The position numbers and the translations under genes are program-made. This document shows positions 1-12,145 of a DNA stretch of 64,000 nt, piece after piece (position 1 is the stretch's first letter; each line of letters begins with the position of its first letter). This DNA is from Porphyra umbilicalis (Eukaryota; Rhodophyta; Bangiophyceae; Bangiales; Bangiaceae), in assembly GCA_002049455.2 (NCBI GenBank), contig KV918780.1, positions 1 through 64,000 of the forward strand, in the 5' to 3' direction. The notes below the pieces were generated by a model. That model saw only the letters and a program-made list of their open reading frames with translations, searched no databases and was not told the DNA's origin.

Positions 1-3000
1 AAGAGCCGGCGGTCGGGGACCCGGCCGATGTCGTGCCGAAAGCTGCGCCGCACCCCCCCACCCCGCCCCCCCGCTTGCCCCCGCCCGTCACTATCGCCGG
101 CGCCCCCGTCGCTCCGCCGATCGCGGGCAGCTGTCGCCCTTTTGCTGGGACAGGGTGTCTCACGGAGGTATGCGTCGTTCGCGCACACTCCAGGGGGTCC
201 GCTTCTCTTTTCGGGGGGGGCGGGGAGGGGGGGGGGGGCGCACGGGTGCTCATTGCATGGCGGCAGGCGCGATCGTTGATGCTGTGCTGTTTTGCTTGTC
301 TCTGTGTGCTTTTGTTGTAAATTTTGGCCCCTTCCCTGTAGCGCGCGACATCGATGGTGAACATGGTGTGTCATCAGCCTGTACTCTCTGCTTGAGTCGT
401 CCATGTGCCCCCCCCCCCTCCCTTGTTTGTGTCCGCCGTCCATGTAGGCGCGTCTGGGAAACATGGGGCATTCTGGTTCACGCTCAGTGGGGGGTTCTGG
501 CGAGCGGCGTGGACAGCGGCGGTGGGGGTGGGAGGGCGTGAAGAGTCAAATCTGCGCATGCACTGGATCGCCCTCAAAAACAACACAGGCAGACGCGCCG
601 TCTTTTTCTTCCCTCTTTGGTCACTCTCCCGCTACGTGGGTATTCTTTCCCCCTCTTTTGCCGGGGCGTGAGCAATGATCCCAACTGTTGCGCCACTTGG
701 GGGGGGGGGGACAGCAGCGCGGCGAAGACGAAGACGACAACGCGCGAGCAGCAACGGACAGCCAATCAGCGACCGAATTAAATGTGCAAGGATCTTGCGT
801 CCCAGCCAATCAGCAGGTGTGGAGCTGTAAAGAGGGTCCCCTTCCGACAGTCGGCGTGTGCTGCGGCCCGACCCAGGTCATTCGGGCCCCCTCGCAGTCC
901 CGTCGTTTCCCTTCGTTTCTCGTCGTTTCTCGTCGTTTCTCGGGCGTTCCGCCTCGGATCCGCATCAGATGCGGGCTCCGGGGCCCCGAAGTTCTGCAAG
1001 ACAGGCCAGATCCAGGCAGAATGGCCTGAGAGACGTGCACTGCGACAATAGTGCGGTGCACCTTGTGCGACCTTCAGATCTTTTCGAGTCATGTTCGGAC
1101 CAAATCACCCGTAGAAGGGGAGCCAGGGCAGCCCCCCGTTCATCAATTCTCTGACAGCTCTATTCTCACTCAGATGTTTCCAAAAATGGAGCCTGAGATG
1201 TACTGTGATTTGGTCCTTAACGGCTGTCAGTCCGTACTTCGCACTCTTGTTCTCGTCTCCCTTGTGCTTGTGTTCCTGTTCGGATCGGCCAAAATTGGGC
1301 GGTCTGCAATACTAGCGTACAGCAGAAGAACAGCACGAGCTGAGCATCGTCTCAGCATTTGGATGATCCAGACAAGCAGCGAAAGAGCAGAAAACATGCG
1401 TGCCGATCTGCCAGATATCTGTTGAGCCAGCAGGCTGCCAGCACAAAATGGGCCGACCTGCAGCCATTTGGCAGACTGGAGATCCTGCAACAGCCTGCAA
1501 CACGGAATCAGCAGATCCGTAAGGTACACGGTCTAAGCCCCACTGCGCAGCGGACATCCGTTCCGCCGTCGTCGGGACCATCTTCTTCACGAGGACGGGT
1601 GTCTCGAACGCATTTGACTTGGTCTCTGCCAGCAAAAAAACCCGCAATGTCGCCGCACGCGGAGCACAGCGAAGCACAAGCCAGAGAGGACTGCGAGCGT
1701 TTGAAACGATTCTCATCGAAGGTCTTATCTGTTTAATACGTCCATCGAAACCCCCATCCGATGACCAGATACTGTCGAGTCCCGATGTCATCGGAAAAGG
1801 GTCTTTGATGGGGAAAAATCCCAAGTAGACGATACTGTTTGGCCAAAGTTTCCCCAGCAGGACTGCCACACCTCGGGCACGACCTGCGGCAGAGGCACAA
1901 GTGGCGAACGAACCGGGCCCCGCTCGAACCGACGAGCCGTCTGACCAACCGGCACCGCGGAAGGCACGGGCCGGGTGCCGCAGCCACACAGCCCTGGGTG
2001 AACCGGCGCCGCCGACACTGTGCCCATGGGTGAATAGCGTCAGTGTATTCCAGAGCCTGGACAGGCCGGTTGGCGCGAGCGCCGTCCAAAATGCCGCACG
2101 GCGGGACTCCATCCTCGGGTCGGGCTCGTCCAACGAGGAATGGCGGGGCATTGGCCCGCGGAGCGAAGAAAGAAAACGATGGAAGCAACCCACAACAGTG
2201 TTCCGGCTGCGGAGGACTGGCGGGAGGAGCGCGCAAGGCCCGCCGAAAAAATCTCCACACATCCCCCGCGGCGGTGCAAAGATCGCCTTGAGCGACGCCC
2301 CTCCACCGCGGCGTCGTGCATCGAGGCCGTCGAGGTCCCCCAGCCAGACGACCCGTTTGCGGCCATCCATACACTTGTATGGAGCAACGGCGGGAGACTC
2401 TTTACTGGCCTTGGTGGAGAGTCAGACCAGGCGTGCAGGCCACCCACCCGCCGGCATGGCGGGCCGCCCTGCCCGCGACGGGCTGGGGAGGAGGCGAGGG
2501 AGGCGGGGCTTCGCGGGATCGCGGCAGATACAGAATCTGACACGGGGATTGTGTCTCGAGACCCATCTCCACTCTCCCTGCGCGTGGCTCCGCCACAGGC
2601 ACGAACGACGATGCGGCGCGGTCACCGGTGCTTGGCCCAAAAAAACCACACCCCACGGTGAGCCACTTGGCACGCCGGGCGGGTGGCTCAGGTGTCTGCG
2701 GACCCGGTGCCTTGATTCGAGCGCCCCAATAGGAGGGCGCCAAATTGAAGGAGGCCGCCAGGCCGCCGCGCAACGGAGGGGCCCGGGACACCCGGAACGC
2801 AACGCCCAGATCCAGCTGGGCGCTCGGGCCTCCCCGTGACGCGTCGGGACGTCCCAAAGCGAAAACGTAGCGGCACTGCGCGGTCGCCTCGTGTTTGGCT
2901 CCGAGACACTGGGTGTGGGTGGCTGTCCGGGGGGGCAATGTGGAAGGACAGCCGAGCAATTTGGGGGTGATGGCGCGCCCACCACCGTCAATGCCCGCTC

Positions 3001-4855
3001 CCGCGCGCTCTGCTGTCGGGCGTCAAGCTGGCGGGGCCCGTGCGACCGGGCGACCACACGGGCGGCGCTCTCGTCCGCCGCAAGGACGCGAAGCCCCCTA
3101 CGTACTCGCACATGCGCCATTGATCCAGCTACGCGTCGCTTTCATGGCACTGGGCTTGCCACGCCTCGCTCGTCCCGCTCATATCGCGGGCTTGCCACCG
3201 TCGGCCGCTCAGGGGCAACGAGGATCCCCCCACGCTGGCGAAATCGCCGTCCACGACCGCGGCGCCGCGGACACCAAGAAAATGAGGGGGGGGGGGCGTG
3301 ACAGTAAGGTCCTCCGTTCCCCGCGCGGCGGCGCCGTCTGCTTCAGCGGGGCCCGCCGCGGGACGGCAGGCCCGCAATCGCACTGGGCAGACCTGACACA
3401 CGGCCGCGGCGCGGGCGTTGAGTGGCGCACTCCTGCCGACAGTGCGGCGGGGCGGACGACCGCCCACCGGCGATGACCGTGCGTGCGGCTGCCAAGCGGG
3501 CGCGCGCGAGCGTGTCCCGATCACTGCCTGCCGCCTCGCTGTCGGCTCCACGCCGAGCCCCCTGCTCCGGCACCGGAGACAAGTCACTGGGGGGATTCGC
3601 GGCGTCGTGGCGGTCGTCGCCGTCACCCCGCAATCCCCAAGCGCGGGCAGGCCGCTACGCTTGCTGTCTGGTCTGCCCAGACGCGGCGCCCGCACCGCGG
3701 TGGTCGGCTGTCGGTCGCGGCCTTTTTTCGCCCTGTCACCCGCTCCCGTCGCGCGGCGGCGGGGCCAGGTGGGAATCTCAGGCGAGTGTGTCGGCAGGTG
3801 GCGGAGGCTGTTGCGCGGCTGGCACTTTGGGACGATGGGGTGGGGTGGGTGGGTGTTGGATCTTCCAGCCGACTCTTGGCGATTTGGCCCGGCGGGCGAG
3901 GCGCGTGGCTGCCCACGAGGAGGCCACAGCCTGGCCGGCAGTCTCTCCCTCATTCGGAGCGCCCTGCAGCCCCACAACCGTTTTGCCTGAGCTCAGCTGG
4001 CGGCCTGGTGAGCGTGTTTTTTTCTTTTCTCAAGCTTTTTTATGGTCCCAGGAGGCTGGCGCGGGGGCGGGGGGCCAACACGCGCTCGCCAGGTGACGAG
4101 TATGACCCCGACGGTCTGCTGCTGCTGCAACCGTCACACAAAACGGCCGGCTGCGCGAGGCTGCCCAATTATGCACAGCGGCTGGCGTCACGGGTGGGGT
4201 GGTGGCTTGGTTGTCAATCGCGTCGGCGCGGGCCCCCCCCCCCCTCGCGCGCCCGCGTTTCGCGCGAACCCACGCTCCGCCCGACGGCCGCGGGGGCGGC
4301 GAGCGCTGCCACGCCGCGCAAATTCGAGCGCGTAGCGTGGGGGCCGTGCCAGCGGTGCCAGCCGGGCGCGCGGCCACGCTGCCGGCCCCGAGGACTCTCG
4401 CGGCCGATCCCGTCCGCCGCGCCTGACGTTCGGGGTCGGCCCCGTGGGCGCGGACGGCACTCCCGCCTACGTGTGCGCATTGAGGGGGGGGGGGGGTGGG
4501 GGGGTGTAGGGGGAGGGCCAATGCCGCGCGCCGTCGGCGGCCGGCGGGGTACAAGACCGCGCCGGCGCACCCCCTTTCGCCGCTGCGGCCGCGGTGAGAT
4601 TAGTGCAGCGTACCCCCGCGCGCCTCTACCGTCGGTCTCTCTTCGACCACCGAGCTGAGCGCCCCCACCGGTCAGGACGCCTCCCCCGCCACCGCCCACA
4701 GCAGCATCTATCTCACCCCCCCCCCCCCAACTTGTTTACCGGCAGCTCACCCCACCCCCCCACGAACCCTCCACCTGCTTGCCCGCATCTCTGCGGTCGT
4801 TCACCCGCGTCGACCCCCCCCCCCCCCCTCCACACTCACATCAAGCACCGCAGCC
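1..4855. other. region without a supported gene
   Basis: Long open frames exist on both strands, but they mirror each other, are Arg/Pro/Ser-rich and show no domain I recognise. Base composition changes along the stretch: about 1-700 and 2900-4850 are very GC-rich, while about 1040-1860 is closer to even. C-rich and G-rich homopolymers occur at about 407-418, 4485-4503, 4719-4730 and 4815-4828. The last 150 bases before the cyclin start are C-rich and look like a leader or promoter, but no specific element can be named. Confidence 0.5.
901..941. repeat. 10-bp tandem repeat, four copies
   Basis: Four adjacent 10-bp units in perfect register, two of them exactly CGTCGTTTCT and two with one or two changes. 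It lies in a region without a recognised gene. Confidence 0.8.
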
Positions 4856-5836
4856 ATGATGGCGTCGTCGACGGCACCGCAACGTCTCGGCAAGCGCCCC
4901 CGGTGTGCGGACCCGACGGCCGCGGTCTGCGATGTGGTCTGCAAGCGGCGGGCCACCGCCGTTGAGGAGCTGACGTCGTCGTGCTCGCCCGCCACGCCTG
5001 CCTCGTTTGCTTCGTCCTCCCCACTGCTGTCTGCCCGGGGAGCGGCGGCGGTGCCCGCCTACCGCTGTGTGCCCGCCCAACAATCAGCTGTCGGGGGACA
5101 AGACCAGGACCGGCGGGCCGCCGCGCCCACCGCCGCCGCCACCGCCTTGGACGACGACGAGTCGGACGAGCGAGACGTGCCGGCGTGGCTCGCTGCCGTC
5201 GGCCGCCGCCCCGCCGCGTCGGACGTGCGCTTCCTCTACGCCCTCACGTCGGTTATCGAGGACTCGTGCGAGGTTGGCCCGTCGGTCAATGACGATGCCG
5301 ACACGGACGACGACGTGGTCGGCGACGTGGCCGATGACGCGTCGACCATTTCCGACGCGTCGACGACGTCGGCCGCCGCCGACGCGACCGACGAGGCGAC
5401 CGACGCCCTCGTCGCGACCTTTGACGCGACTGACGAGGAGCTGGCGCGCTTCCCCACCGCCGACGATTACGTGGCGCACTTGGCGACCGCCGGCGGCGTG
5501 TCCATCGCCGCCCTCATCATGGCGTTGGTGTACATGGGCCGCGCCCGCGGTCACCACCCGACCGCCTCGGTCGTCAGCGAGATGACGTCGCGGCGGCTGC
5601 TTGCCGCCGCCGTGCGCGTCGCCGCCAAGGTGCTCGACGAGCCGGTGCCCAAGCCAGCGGTGTGGGCGCGCGTCGCGGGCGTCGACGGGGGGGCGCCGGC
5701 CGTGGCCCGATGCGAGGTGGCGCTCCTCAACTTGGTGCACTGGGGCGTCCACGTGGGCGTCAGCGGCTACGCCGAGATGGCCGCCCTCGTGTGCCAGGGC
5801 GTGGCGGGGATGCCCGCGACGGCCGAGGCGGCATGA
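4856..5836 (+). CDS. PHO80-like (P/U-type) cyclin
   Basis: Uninterrupted 326-residue frame starting Met-Met. The first 190 residues are a low-complexity extension: a basic patch near residues 10-30, then Ala/Asp/Thr-rich acidic sequence (about 95-185). Residues about 192-320 match the cyclin fold of the PHO80/CYCP family: a helix ending in ALIMALVYMGRA, the segment RRLLAAAVRVAAKVLDE, WARVAGV, and an ARCEVALLNLVHWGVHV helix corresponding to the family's region that reads roughly LN-x-LE-x-x-FL. Family members bind a cyclin-dependent kinase of the PHO85/CDKA type, acting in phosphate signalling or the cell cycle; which role applies here cannot be told. Either of the two adjacent ATGs may be used. 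The conserved part lies entirely in one exon. No G-run lies in the coding frame, and it shows no frame break. Confidence 0.85.
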   Translation: MMASSTAPQRLGKRPRCADPTAAVCDVVCKRRATAVEELTSSCSPATPASFASSSPLLSARGAAAVPAYRCVPAQQSAVGGQDQDRRAAAPTAAATALDDDESDERDVPAWLAAVGRRPAASDVRFLYALTSVIEDSCEVGPSVNDDADTDDDVVGDVADDASTISDASTTSAAADATDEATDALVATFDATDEELARFPTADDYVAHLATAGGVSIAALIMALVYMGRARGHHPTASVVSEMTSRRLLAAAVRVAAKVLDEPVPKPAVWARVAGVDGGAPAVARCEVALLNLVHWGVHVGVSGYAEMAALVCQGVAGMPATAEAA

Positions 5837-8800
5837 GGCGGCTGCTCTCGGGCTGTCGCGGTCGGGACTTCTTTTTTTTGGCTGCTGCGGCCGCTTGGCG
5901 GCATGGCGGCGCTTTGCATAGTTGCTTGGTTCTCCTCTTCCTCCACTGCGGCGTGCATTTGTGCATATAGTGCGCGCCTTCCGGGCGCTCTTCCACGCAT
6001 GCCCCGCTTGTTTTCTTTCTCTCTGCCCTTGTTCTTGTTAATATTTCCTGCGCGTGCTTCTATTTACCTCGAGAACAAAAACACACACAGCGTAACCTGC
6101 TGCTTTCCCTGCAACTTTCGTCATCGTCGCGGCTGGGGTGCGGCAGAGTGTACTGGTTGTGTGGTGGTCATGTCCGGTCGTTGCCCCCTCTGCCACACTG
6201 GCCCCGTTGCCAGCTTGTCTGCGTTGCGCGTCTGCTGGGTGCCAAACTCATTCCAGACGCCGCGTCTGCCGAGCGCCGTCCCCCTCGTCCGCCATTCCCA
6301 CCGCCACGCTACGCCTGCTGTTGGTTCCACCTGTCATCGTCTCGCCTGCAAACCCAGTGTCTGCGGGACCGCGTGCAAGCGCCGGTGCGACTCGTGCCTG
6401 TTCGGGGTGCCCAAGCCCCCCTCCTGAGGAGGCGGCGCATCTGGCGCCGCCGCCCTTCCACGCACCCGTGGCGACCTGCCCGCCCGCCGCGCCGCCCACG
6501 ATCCACAGTGCGGGCCTGCGATGCGAGGCGCTGCCGGCACTTGTGGCCAACGACGCGCCACGACCCCCCCCCCCCCCCCCCACGTTGGCGGAGCCCATCA
6601 TGCCTACGCTGCACGTGCAAAGCGGTGCCACTTGATGCGCACCCCGCCCAGCAGACGGGCGGCGGACAGGGCCTCACGCAACACCACCCAAAAAAAGAGG
6701 GGGGCCGCCGCCGCGAAACGCAGTGGCCTCTCCCGACACGCCTCTGCCCTACCCCCCGTTTCACACCAACCTCTGCGCCTGCCAGCCACACCCCACCGAT
6801 GGACCTCGATGGCGGGCCACCCTCATCCGTGCGGCAGCGCCGCCAAACGGCAGCGCCGTGGGAGCGGCGCGGAGCGGCGCGGCCGACCCGAAACTGCCAC
6901 AGGTGCCCGCATATGCGCGCGAGCGGGGGTGGGGGAGGCCCGCGGCCGTCGAGCACGTTTGGTTCCGACGCGTGCGACCGCCGCGCGCACGGGGGAGGAG
7001 AAAAGAAGCGATTGCCAGCGCGGCGTGGCCACCAGGGCCCTGACACGGGCGACGGGGCGGCCCCACAACGCTGCGCGTGTGGCAGGCCGAGGGCGGGGGG
7101 CGCGCCCCGGTCCCCCCTGCGGGGAGGGCCGGTGGGCGGGCCCGCCCACGGCGGGCGCCGGTGCGTGGCAGCGGCCGGCGGGGGGCGCCGCCGAGCCACC
7201 CCCCTCCCCACTTCGACAGCGGCACAGAACTGTCGCGTCGGCGCGTCGAGCGCGTCGGCGTGACCGTCAGGCGGCCCCCACCGGCGCCCGTGCGCTGTCT
7301 CGGCCAACGGGGAGGCGGGGCGCGCGCGCGGGGCGGGAAGCGGCGGCGGGGCGGGGCCGAGCGAGCGTCGGCGCGCCGCGCAGTAGAGCGGCCGCCCCTC
7401 CTCCCCCTGCGGCACCCGCTACGTGACGGGCGCGGCGGGTGGGGGGCGACCACCCATTTGGTGCCGCCGCGCAACGGCCGCCGGCGGCGCGCGACGGCGG
7501 CGCCATCACGGTGATCGTGGCGGTCGGTGTGGCGTCGGCTGCGGCGGGGGGGGGGGGGAGGGGGGGGGGAGAGGCGCGGCACGGTGGCGGCTGCGGCGGT
7601 GGCGGCTGGCCGTTTTGGGGACCGCCTGCGCGCCGTGGTCTGGCCAAATCGCCGCGTGCGCGGCGCCCAACGGGAGCGCGGGGCGGGCGTCCGACGGGGA
7701 TGCGTGGCCGCCTGTGGAAAAAGTGCCGCGCACACTAAACTGCCCGTGCGCCCGGGCCGCGGCCGAGCGGCTGCCGCGTTGTTGGCGTCTGACGGCTGGC
7801 CGCGGGGCCCCGAAAAACACTGGGCAGGTGGCCGGGCGGATTGCGCGACGAGCGAGAGGCCGCACACACTGGCGGATCGGGCGGTCTCGGTTCCCGCTGA
7901 GCCGTGATCGGACCGGATTCGACGCCTCGAGAAGGACTTGTGTGTGGATTGAAGAGAGTGGTGGAGAGCGGCCACCATTTCATGGTCAAGTCCATTGATC
8001 CGTCCGCCGTGCCACAAGAGGCCACCAGAGCTCGTGATGTTCACCACACCTTGACCTGGACCAAAGGCCAGCCGCATGGGCAAGCGAGGGAGAGCTGCTA
8101 CAAAACCTGCGAGCTCCGCCACGCACGTGGAGCCACCCGGTCGTTGGCCTTGGGAGGCAACACTGTTGGGCCCTGCCCCACGTGGTCGACCATCCCCATC
8201 TCCCGCACGTGTGCTTTGGAGGCGGCAAACACCGTGCTTCTCGCCATTGGACAGTTTTGCGGTTAGGAAAGTGGGAGTCCAGCCAAGCGCGTCAACCACG
8301 CGCTTGCCCCAAAACAACAAGCCAGGCACTGCGGCTCCACAGTGGGACCACCCGCCGCCCACAAGACTGGTCGCCAGCCAGCAGCAAAGTGCCATCTCCG
8401 CACGGGGGGGGCATGCCCCCCCCGTGCGGGGATGGCACTTGCCCGGCAACACAGTGCATCTTCGTGGGATATCCTGTGTGTCTAACACTCAATGGTTTTC
8501 TCTATTTTATAGTCGTCATTGGACTCCGCGAACTGCTACAAATTGGATGCCTCATGGCTTCCTTTTCGTGTGGATGCATAGAAACCGGACTCCTATTGGT
8601 CTATCGAGCCAGCCAAGGGTAAACTGGTGAATATCACTGCAAATAAGCTCCATACACTTGAATATATATCGAAAGGAAAGCAGGGTCTGTGCGTCATAAC
8701 ATTTGTCCCAACGAAATATTGTGAAACAGAACTTTAGCCACTTCCCAAATCGAACGGGGCACAGGACCAGACGTCGTGCTCTGAACGTCGCCCTGCAGCG

Positions 8801-9345
8801 GGCAAACGACTGCACTGGGACGGGTGGCCACCGCGGCCCGCCGCCGGCGCGACGCGGTGCAAGGAGCGCGGATCGCGCAAGCCGCCGCCCGCGCGGGCGG
8901 CGGCGGCCCCTGCACCCGCCACTGCTGCGTGTGGGCGCGTGCGCCGCGTGCGCCGCCCCCGTCGACCGGCGGCCTGCTGGCACGCGCCCCGCAGCGGCGG
9001 CCGCCTCGGCCGCTGCCCCGCGGCACGCGCGCTGCGCCGCGCCCTCCGCGCCCGCGCCGGCGGGGGCGGCGGCCGCGACGCCACCGCCGCGCGGGCGACA
9101 CGCCCACCCGCGGGCGGCCGTGCGGTCCACCCTCCCGGCGGGCCGCGCGCCCATTGTCTGGCGACGCTTCCGGCTGCCACCCCCGCCGGCGTGGCTGTCC
9201 CTCTCCCCGCCCCGCCTGCGGCACCTCGACCCGTGCGCGTCGCTGCCGCCCGCCTGTCGCCGCCGTCCCCGCTCCCCCTGCCGCCCCCCTGCCTGCCGCG
9301 CGCAGCCCCGCCCCGCCCGACGCGCCTGCCGCCCCCGCCGCCGCC
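5837..9345. other. spacer without a supported gene
   Basis: About 5840-6110 is less GC-rich and probably holds the 3' untranslated region of the cyclin. An 85-codon Cys-containing frame (ATG at 6171, beginning MSGRCPLCHTG) was seen but has no supporting homology. From 6500 to 7900 both strands carry long Arg/Pro/Ala-rich frames with no recognisable domain. Around 8450-8710 the sequence is clearly more AT-rich. From 8760 to 9345 it is very GC-rich and probably includes the leader of the next gene. Confidence 0.45.
8387..8440. repeat. 54-bp near-perfect palindrome
   Basis: The two 27-base arms are reverse complements with a single mismatch and no spacer; the centre is CATG flanked by eight G on one side and eight C on the other. 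Because of the symmetry both strands read the same peptide, PSPHGGGMPPPCGDG. Confidence 0.9.
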
Positions 9346-12145
9346 ATGCGGCCGGCTGGCGGCTGGGCCACCGCCGCCGCGGCGGTGGTCGCCGCCCACG
9401 CGGCGCTCGGCGTGGCGTGGCTGACGCTGAGCCGCGTGTCCCTCCCGCCACCCGCCGTCCGGCAGGCCGGGGGGGACGCCCCCGCGGCGTCGGTGGGGGG
9501 GGGGGGGGGGGGTGGAATGGACGCCCTTGCCGGCCGCAACGGGGCCGACGGGGACCATCTCGTCGACGGTACGGTGGGGGGTGCGGGTGGGGGTGGTGGG
9601 GGGAAGACCAGAGCGGGCGGCGTGCCCCGACTTTTTGTCGTACTCGAAAGAGCCAGGGACTGTTTTCTGTTTCCACGGGTGGCCTTTTTTGTCTGACGTT
9701 GCTCTTGCGGTCGGTCGGCTATTTGTGCTTGCTGCCTGTCGCCTACTGCCTGTACTAGCCGCTGCTTGTCCTGCCTCTTACTTGCACGGCCACGTGCGCT
9801 GCCCCTTGCGTGGCCTGCCTCTTGCGTGGCCTTCCTCTTGCGTGGCCTGCCTCTTGCCTGTACGACCCGCTGCCTACTCTGCGGCTCTGCCTGAATTCGT
9901 CTGCGTGCTGGCGGGTACGCAGTTGCGGTTCATAGATGCCGTCTCTACACTCGTGGCGCCGGTCGCCGTCGGGCGCATGCCCCTGGGCACCATCTACCGG
10001 TCGCCTGCCGACAACTATGTACGTTCCACGTGTCTTGGCCTCGCGTCCGAGATGTGCGACGGCGTTGCTTGCCTTGGTCTGGTGTGTGCGCGTCTTTGGT
10101 TTGCGTGCCGGCGCTTGCGGAGCTTTGTGCTCACCGGTCCGACGCTGCTTGACCTCGACCCCCCCCTGGTTTGCATTGCCGCGTGTCTGCTCGACGCCGC
10201 CACAGCTAACTTCCATCTACAAAGACGTCTTCAACGACGTTGGCCTCTCGCGCCACCCGTGCCTCCAAGACGGGGGCCCCGTGTGCGGCATTGCGCCCTC
10301 CCACCCCGCCATCTCGGGCATTGTGCACTTTTCCTTTGAGACGCCCCACACCAACATGCGCGGCTCGTCGGTGCAGACGCAGCTGGCGTGTCAGTGCATG
10401 AGCTCGGATTGCACCAACATTGCAACGGTCGCCATCCGGCGGCCGCCCTCGGGCCGCGCCTTCTCCATCGACGGCGACAATGGCTCGTGCACCTACCAGC
10501 AGGTCGTGCCGACGAGCGAGGGGGGCGCCGCCGCCGCCGCCGCCGCCGTCGGCGGACCCCCGACCCTCCACTCGTGTGCGTCGGCGCTGATGCACATTGA
10601 CGCGGTGCGGGGGGAGCCGGTCGGGCCCTTTCCGCAAGAGCAGTTTGTGTACAATGTGACGCGCTTTGGCCGCAACTCTTGGTCTGCCAACGGCTACCGC
10701 AACGTACGTGCCGCTGCGGGGCTGCGCACCGTCTCTTTGGGGGGGGGGGGTGGGGGGCGCGAGCGGGTCGGGCCGCCCCCGTGGGTGCGGCGCCACGGCC
10801 CGGGTGTCACGCCTCCCACGCGCCTACTGACGGCCTCATGGACGCGTCGACGCCTCTCCGCCCCCCCCCCTCCCGCCCGCCCCCACCCGCCACAGGGATT
10901 TGAAAAAGAGCCGTCGCCGCCCCCGCTGCTCCCCAACGCGTCGACGGTGGCGGTGACGGAGCCGTCGCTCGCCGCCGCGACGGCCGCCCTCCCCCGCTTC
11001 ACCCCCGTCACGACCGCCGACGGCCCGCACGCAGAGGTGTGTGGGGCGCTCGGGTCCACCCTCGGCCTCGCTGCCGCCTTTCACGCGTCGGCGCAGGACG
11101 CGGCGGCGACGGGGTCGGACTATGACTCCTTCCTCGACGAGCCGCCAGTCTTGTTGTCCGACACGGACATTGCCATGACCGTTTGTGGGGCGATTTTGGG
11201 CGTGGTGGCCGTCTTGTCGTACGTGTTGAGGGGCTGGGAGGGGGGGGGCGTGTGGCGGCGAGAGATGGGGTGCGTCTTGTCCACCAGTGTACTGACTTGC
11301 ACGCGCTGGCGCTATTGCTCGAATGTCGTCTCGCGGTTGCCGTCTGTCGTGCCCTCGTCGACACGGCTCCAGGCTCTTTCGCGCGACCTGGTCCATGCAA
11401 AAGCTGCGGTGGATGCCCAAGCTGCTCACCAAGTACATCCCCCGCGGGCGGCGGGATGAACTCAACCACGACTTGGCCGTCGCCCAAGCGGCGGTCATCT
11501 GCTTTGGTCTCGTCCTCTTTGGGTACGTGCACGCCTGCCCGTGGCGCTGACCACATGCGTCTGTGCTGGCTCCGTCGTGCGCACCGCCGCGGCCCCTGCC
11601 CCGTGTCTGGTGCAACGGGCTACTGACGTTGGATGCGTGGCACGGTCCGTGGGCGCCCCCGTTTTTCCTGATTCTTTTTGTTCTGGCCTCTTCTCGGCCC
11701 TGCCCCCCCCCCCCCTCCATTTCCCTCCTCGCCCCGGAACAGGCTCGAAACCAGTGCCCTCCACGTCGCCCTCGTCAGCGAAATCGCGGCCGCCCGCTGG
11801 CGCGGCGCCTTTGTCCACCTCGACCTCACCCTTGTCTCCCGCGGGCCGACTGACGTGCTCGCCTTTTCCAACCTCGACTCGTCGGGCATCCTCTTTATCG
11901 CGACGAGCCTCATTGGCGTCGCCCAGTACCAGTCGACGCGGCAGACGATCACGTTTGTGCTCGTCGTCGTGCTCGACGTGATCGTGCTCGCCGCCGTTGC
12001 CGTGCAGGTCGTGCACTGGGTCGTGTCGGCGCGGCGGGTCGACGCGGCGGTGGCAGCGTCACCAAACGATTCGCAAGGGGGGGGGGGTACGACCGCGAGG
12101 AGGCGGGGTGGAAGCCGTCGGGGTCGGGGTCGTCGGCGGCGGTGA
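9346..12145 (+). CDS. six-exon predicted membrane protein, function unknown
   Basis: I could not assign a family. Exons: 9346-9568, 9936-10018, 10206-10703, 10896-11218, 11373-11522 and 11743-12145, giving 559 residues; all five junctions keep phase. Donors are GTACGT, except GTACGG in intron 1; acceptors are CAG, with TAG at exon 2. The exon 2 acceptor is the least certain, because an alternative CAG at 9920-9922 breaks phase with this exon 1. The N-terminus (MRPAGGWATAAAAVVAAHA) looks like a signal peptide or signal anchor. A long probably extracytoplasmic part follows, with clustered cysteines (LACQCMSSDC, GSCTYQQV) and N-x-S/T sequons. Hydrophobic segments: MTVCGAILGVVAVLS at the exon 4 end, AAVICFGLVLFG at the exon 5 end, ILFIATSLIG, and FVLVVVLDVIVLAAVAVQVV near the end. 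The C-terminus is a short basic tail. About four membrane passes are likely. Confidence 0.65.
9805..9852. repeat. 16-bp tandem repeat in intron 1
   Basis: Three consecutive 16-bp units of CTTGCGTGGCCTGCCT (middle copy with one change) and a partial fourth. Diverged relatives of the unit lie just upstream. It lies inside the predicted first intron of the membrane-protein gene. Confidence 0.75.

Noticed and set aside
1312-2370. 352-codon open frame on the minus strand
   Set aside because: No domain, mixed low-information composition, and equally long frames on the opposite strand. Absence of stops is expected in GC-rich DNA.
6171-6427. 85-codon Cys-containing frame
   Set aside because: The cysteines do not fit a known zinc finger, and third-position use is unlike the real genes here.
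6761-8488. 575-codon open frame on the minus strand
   Set aside because: Arg/Pro-rich, crosses the palindrome, and mirrors open frames on the other strand. No recognisable fold.
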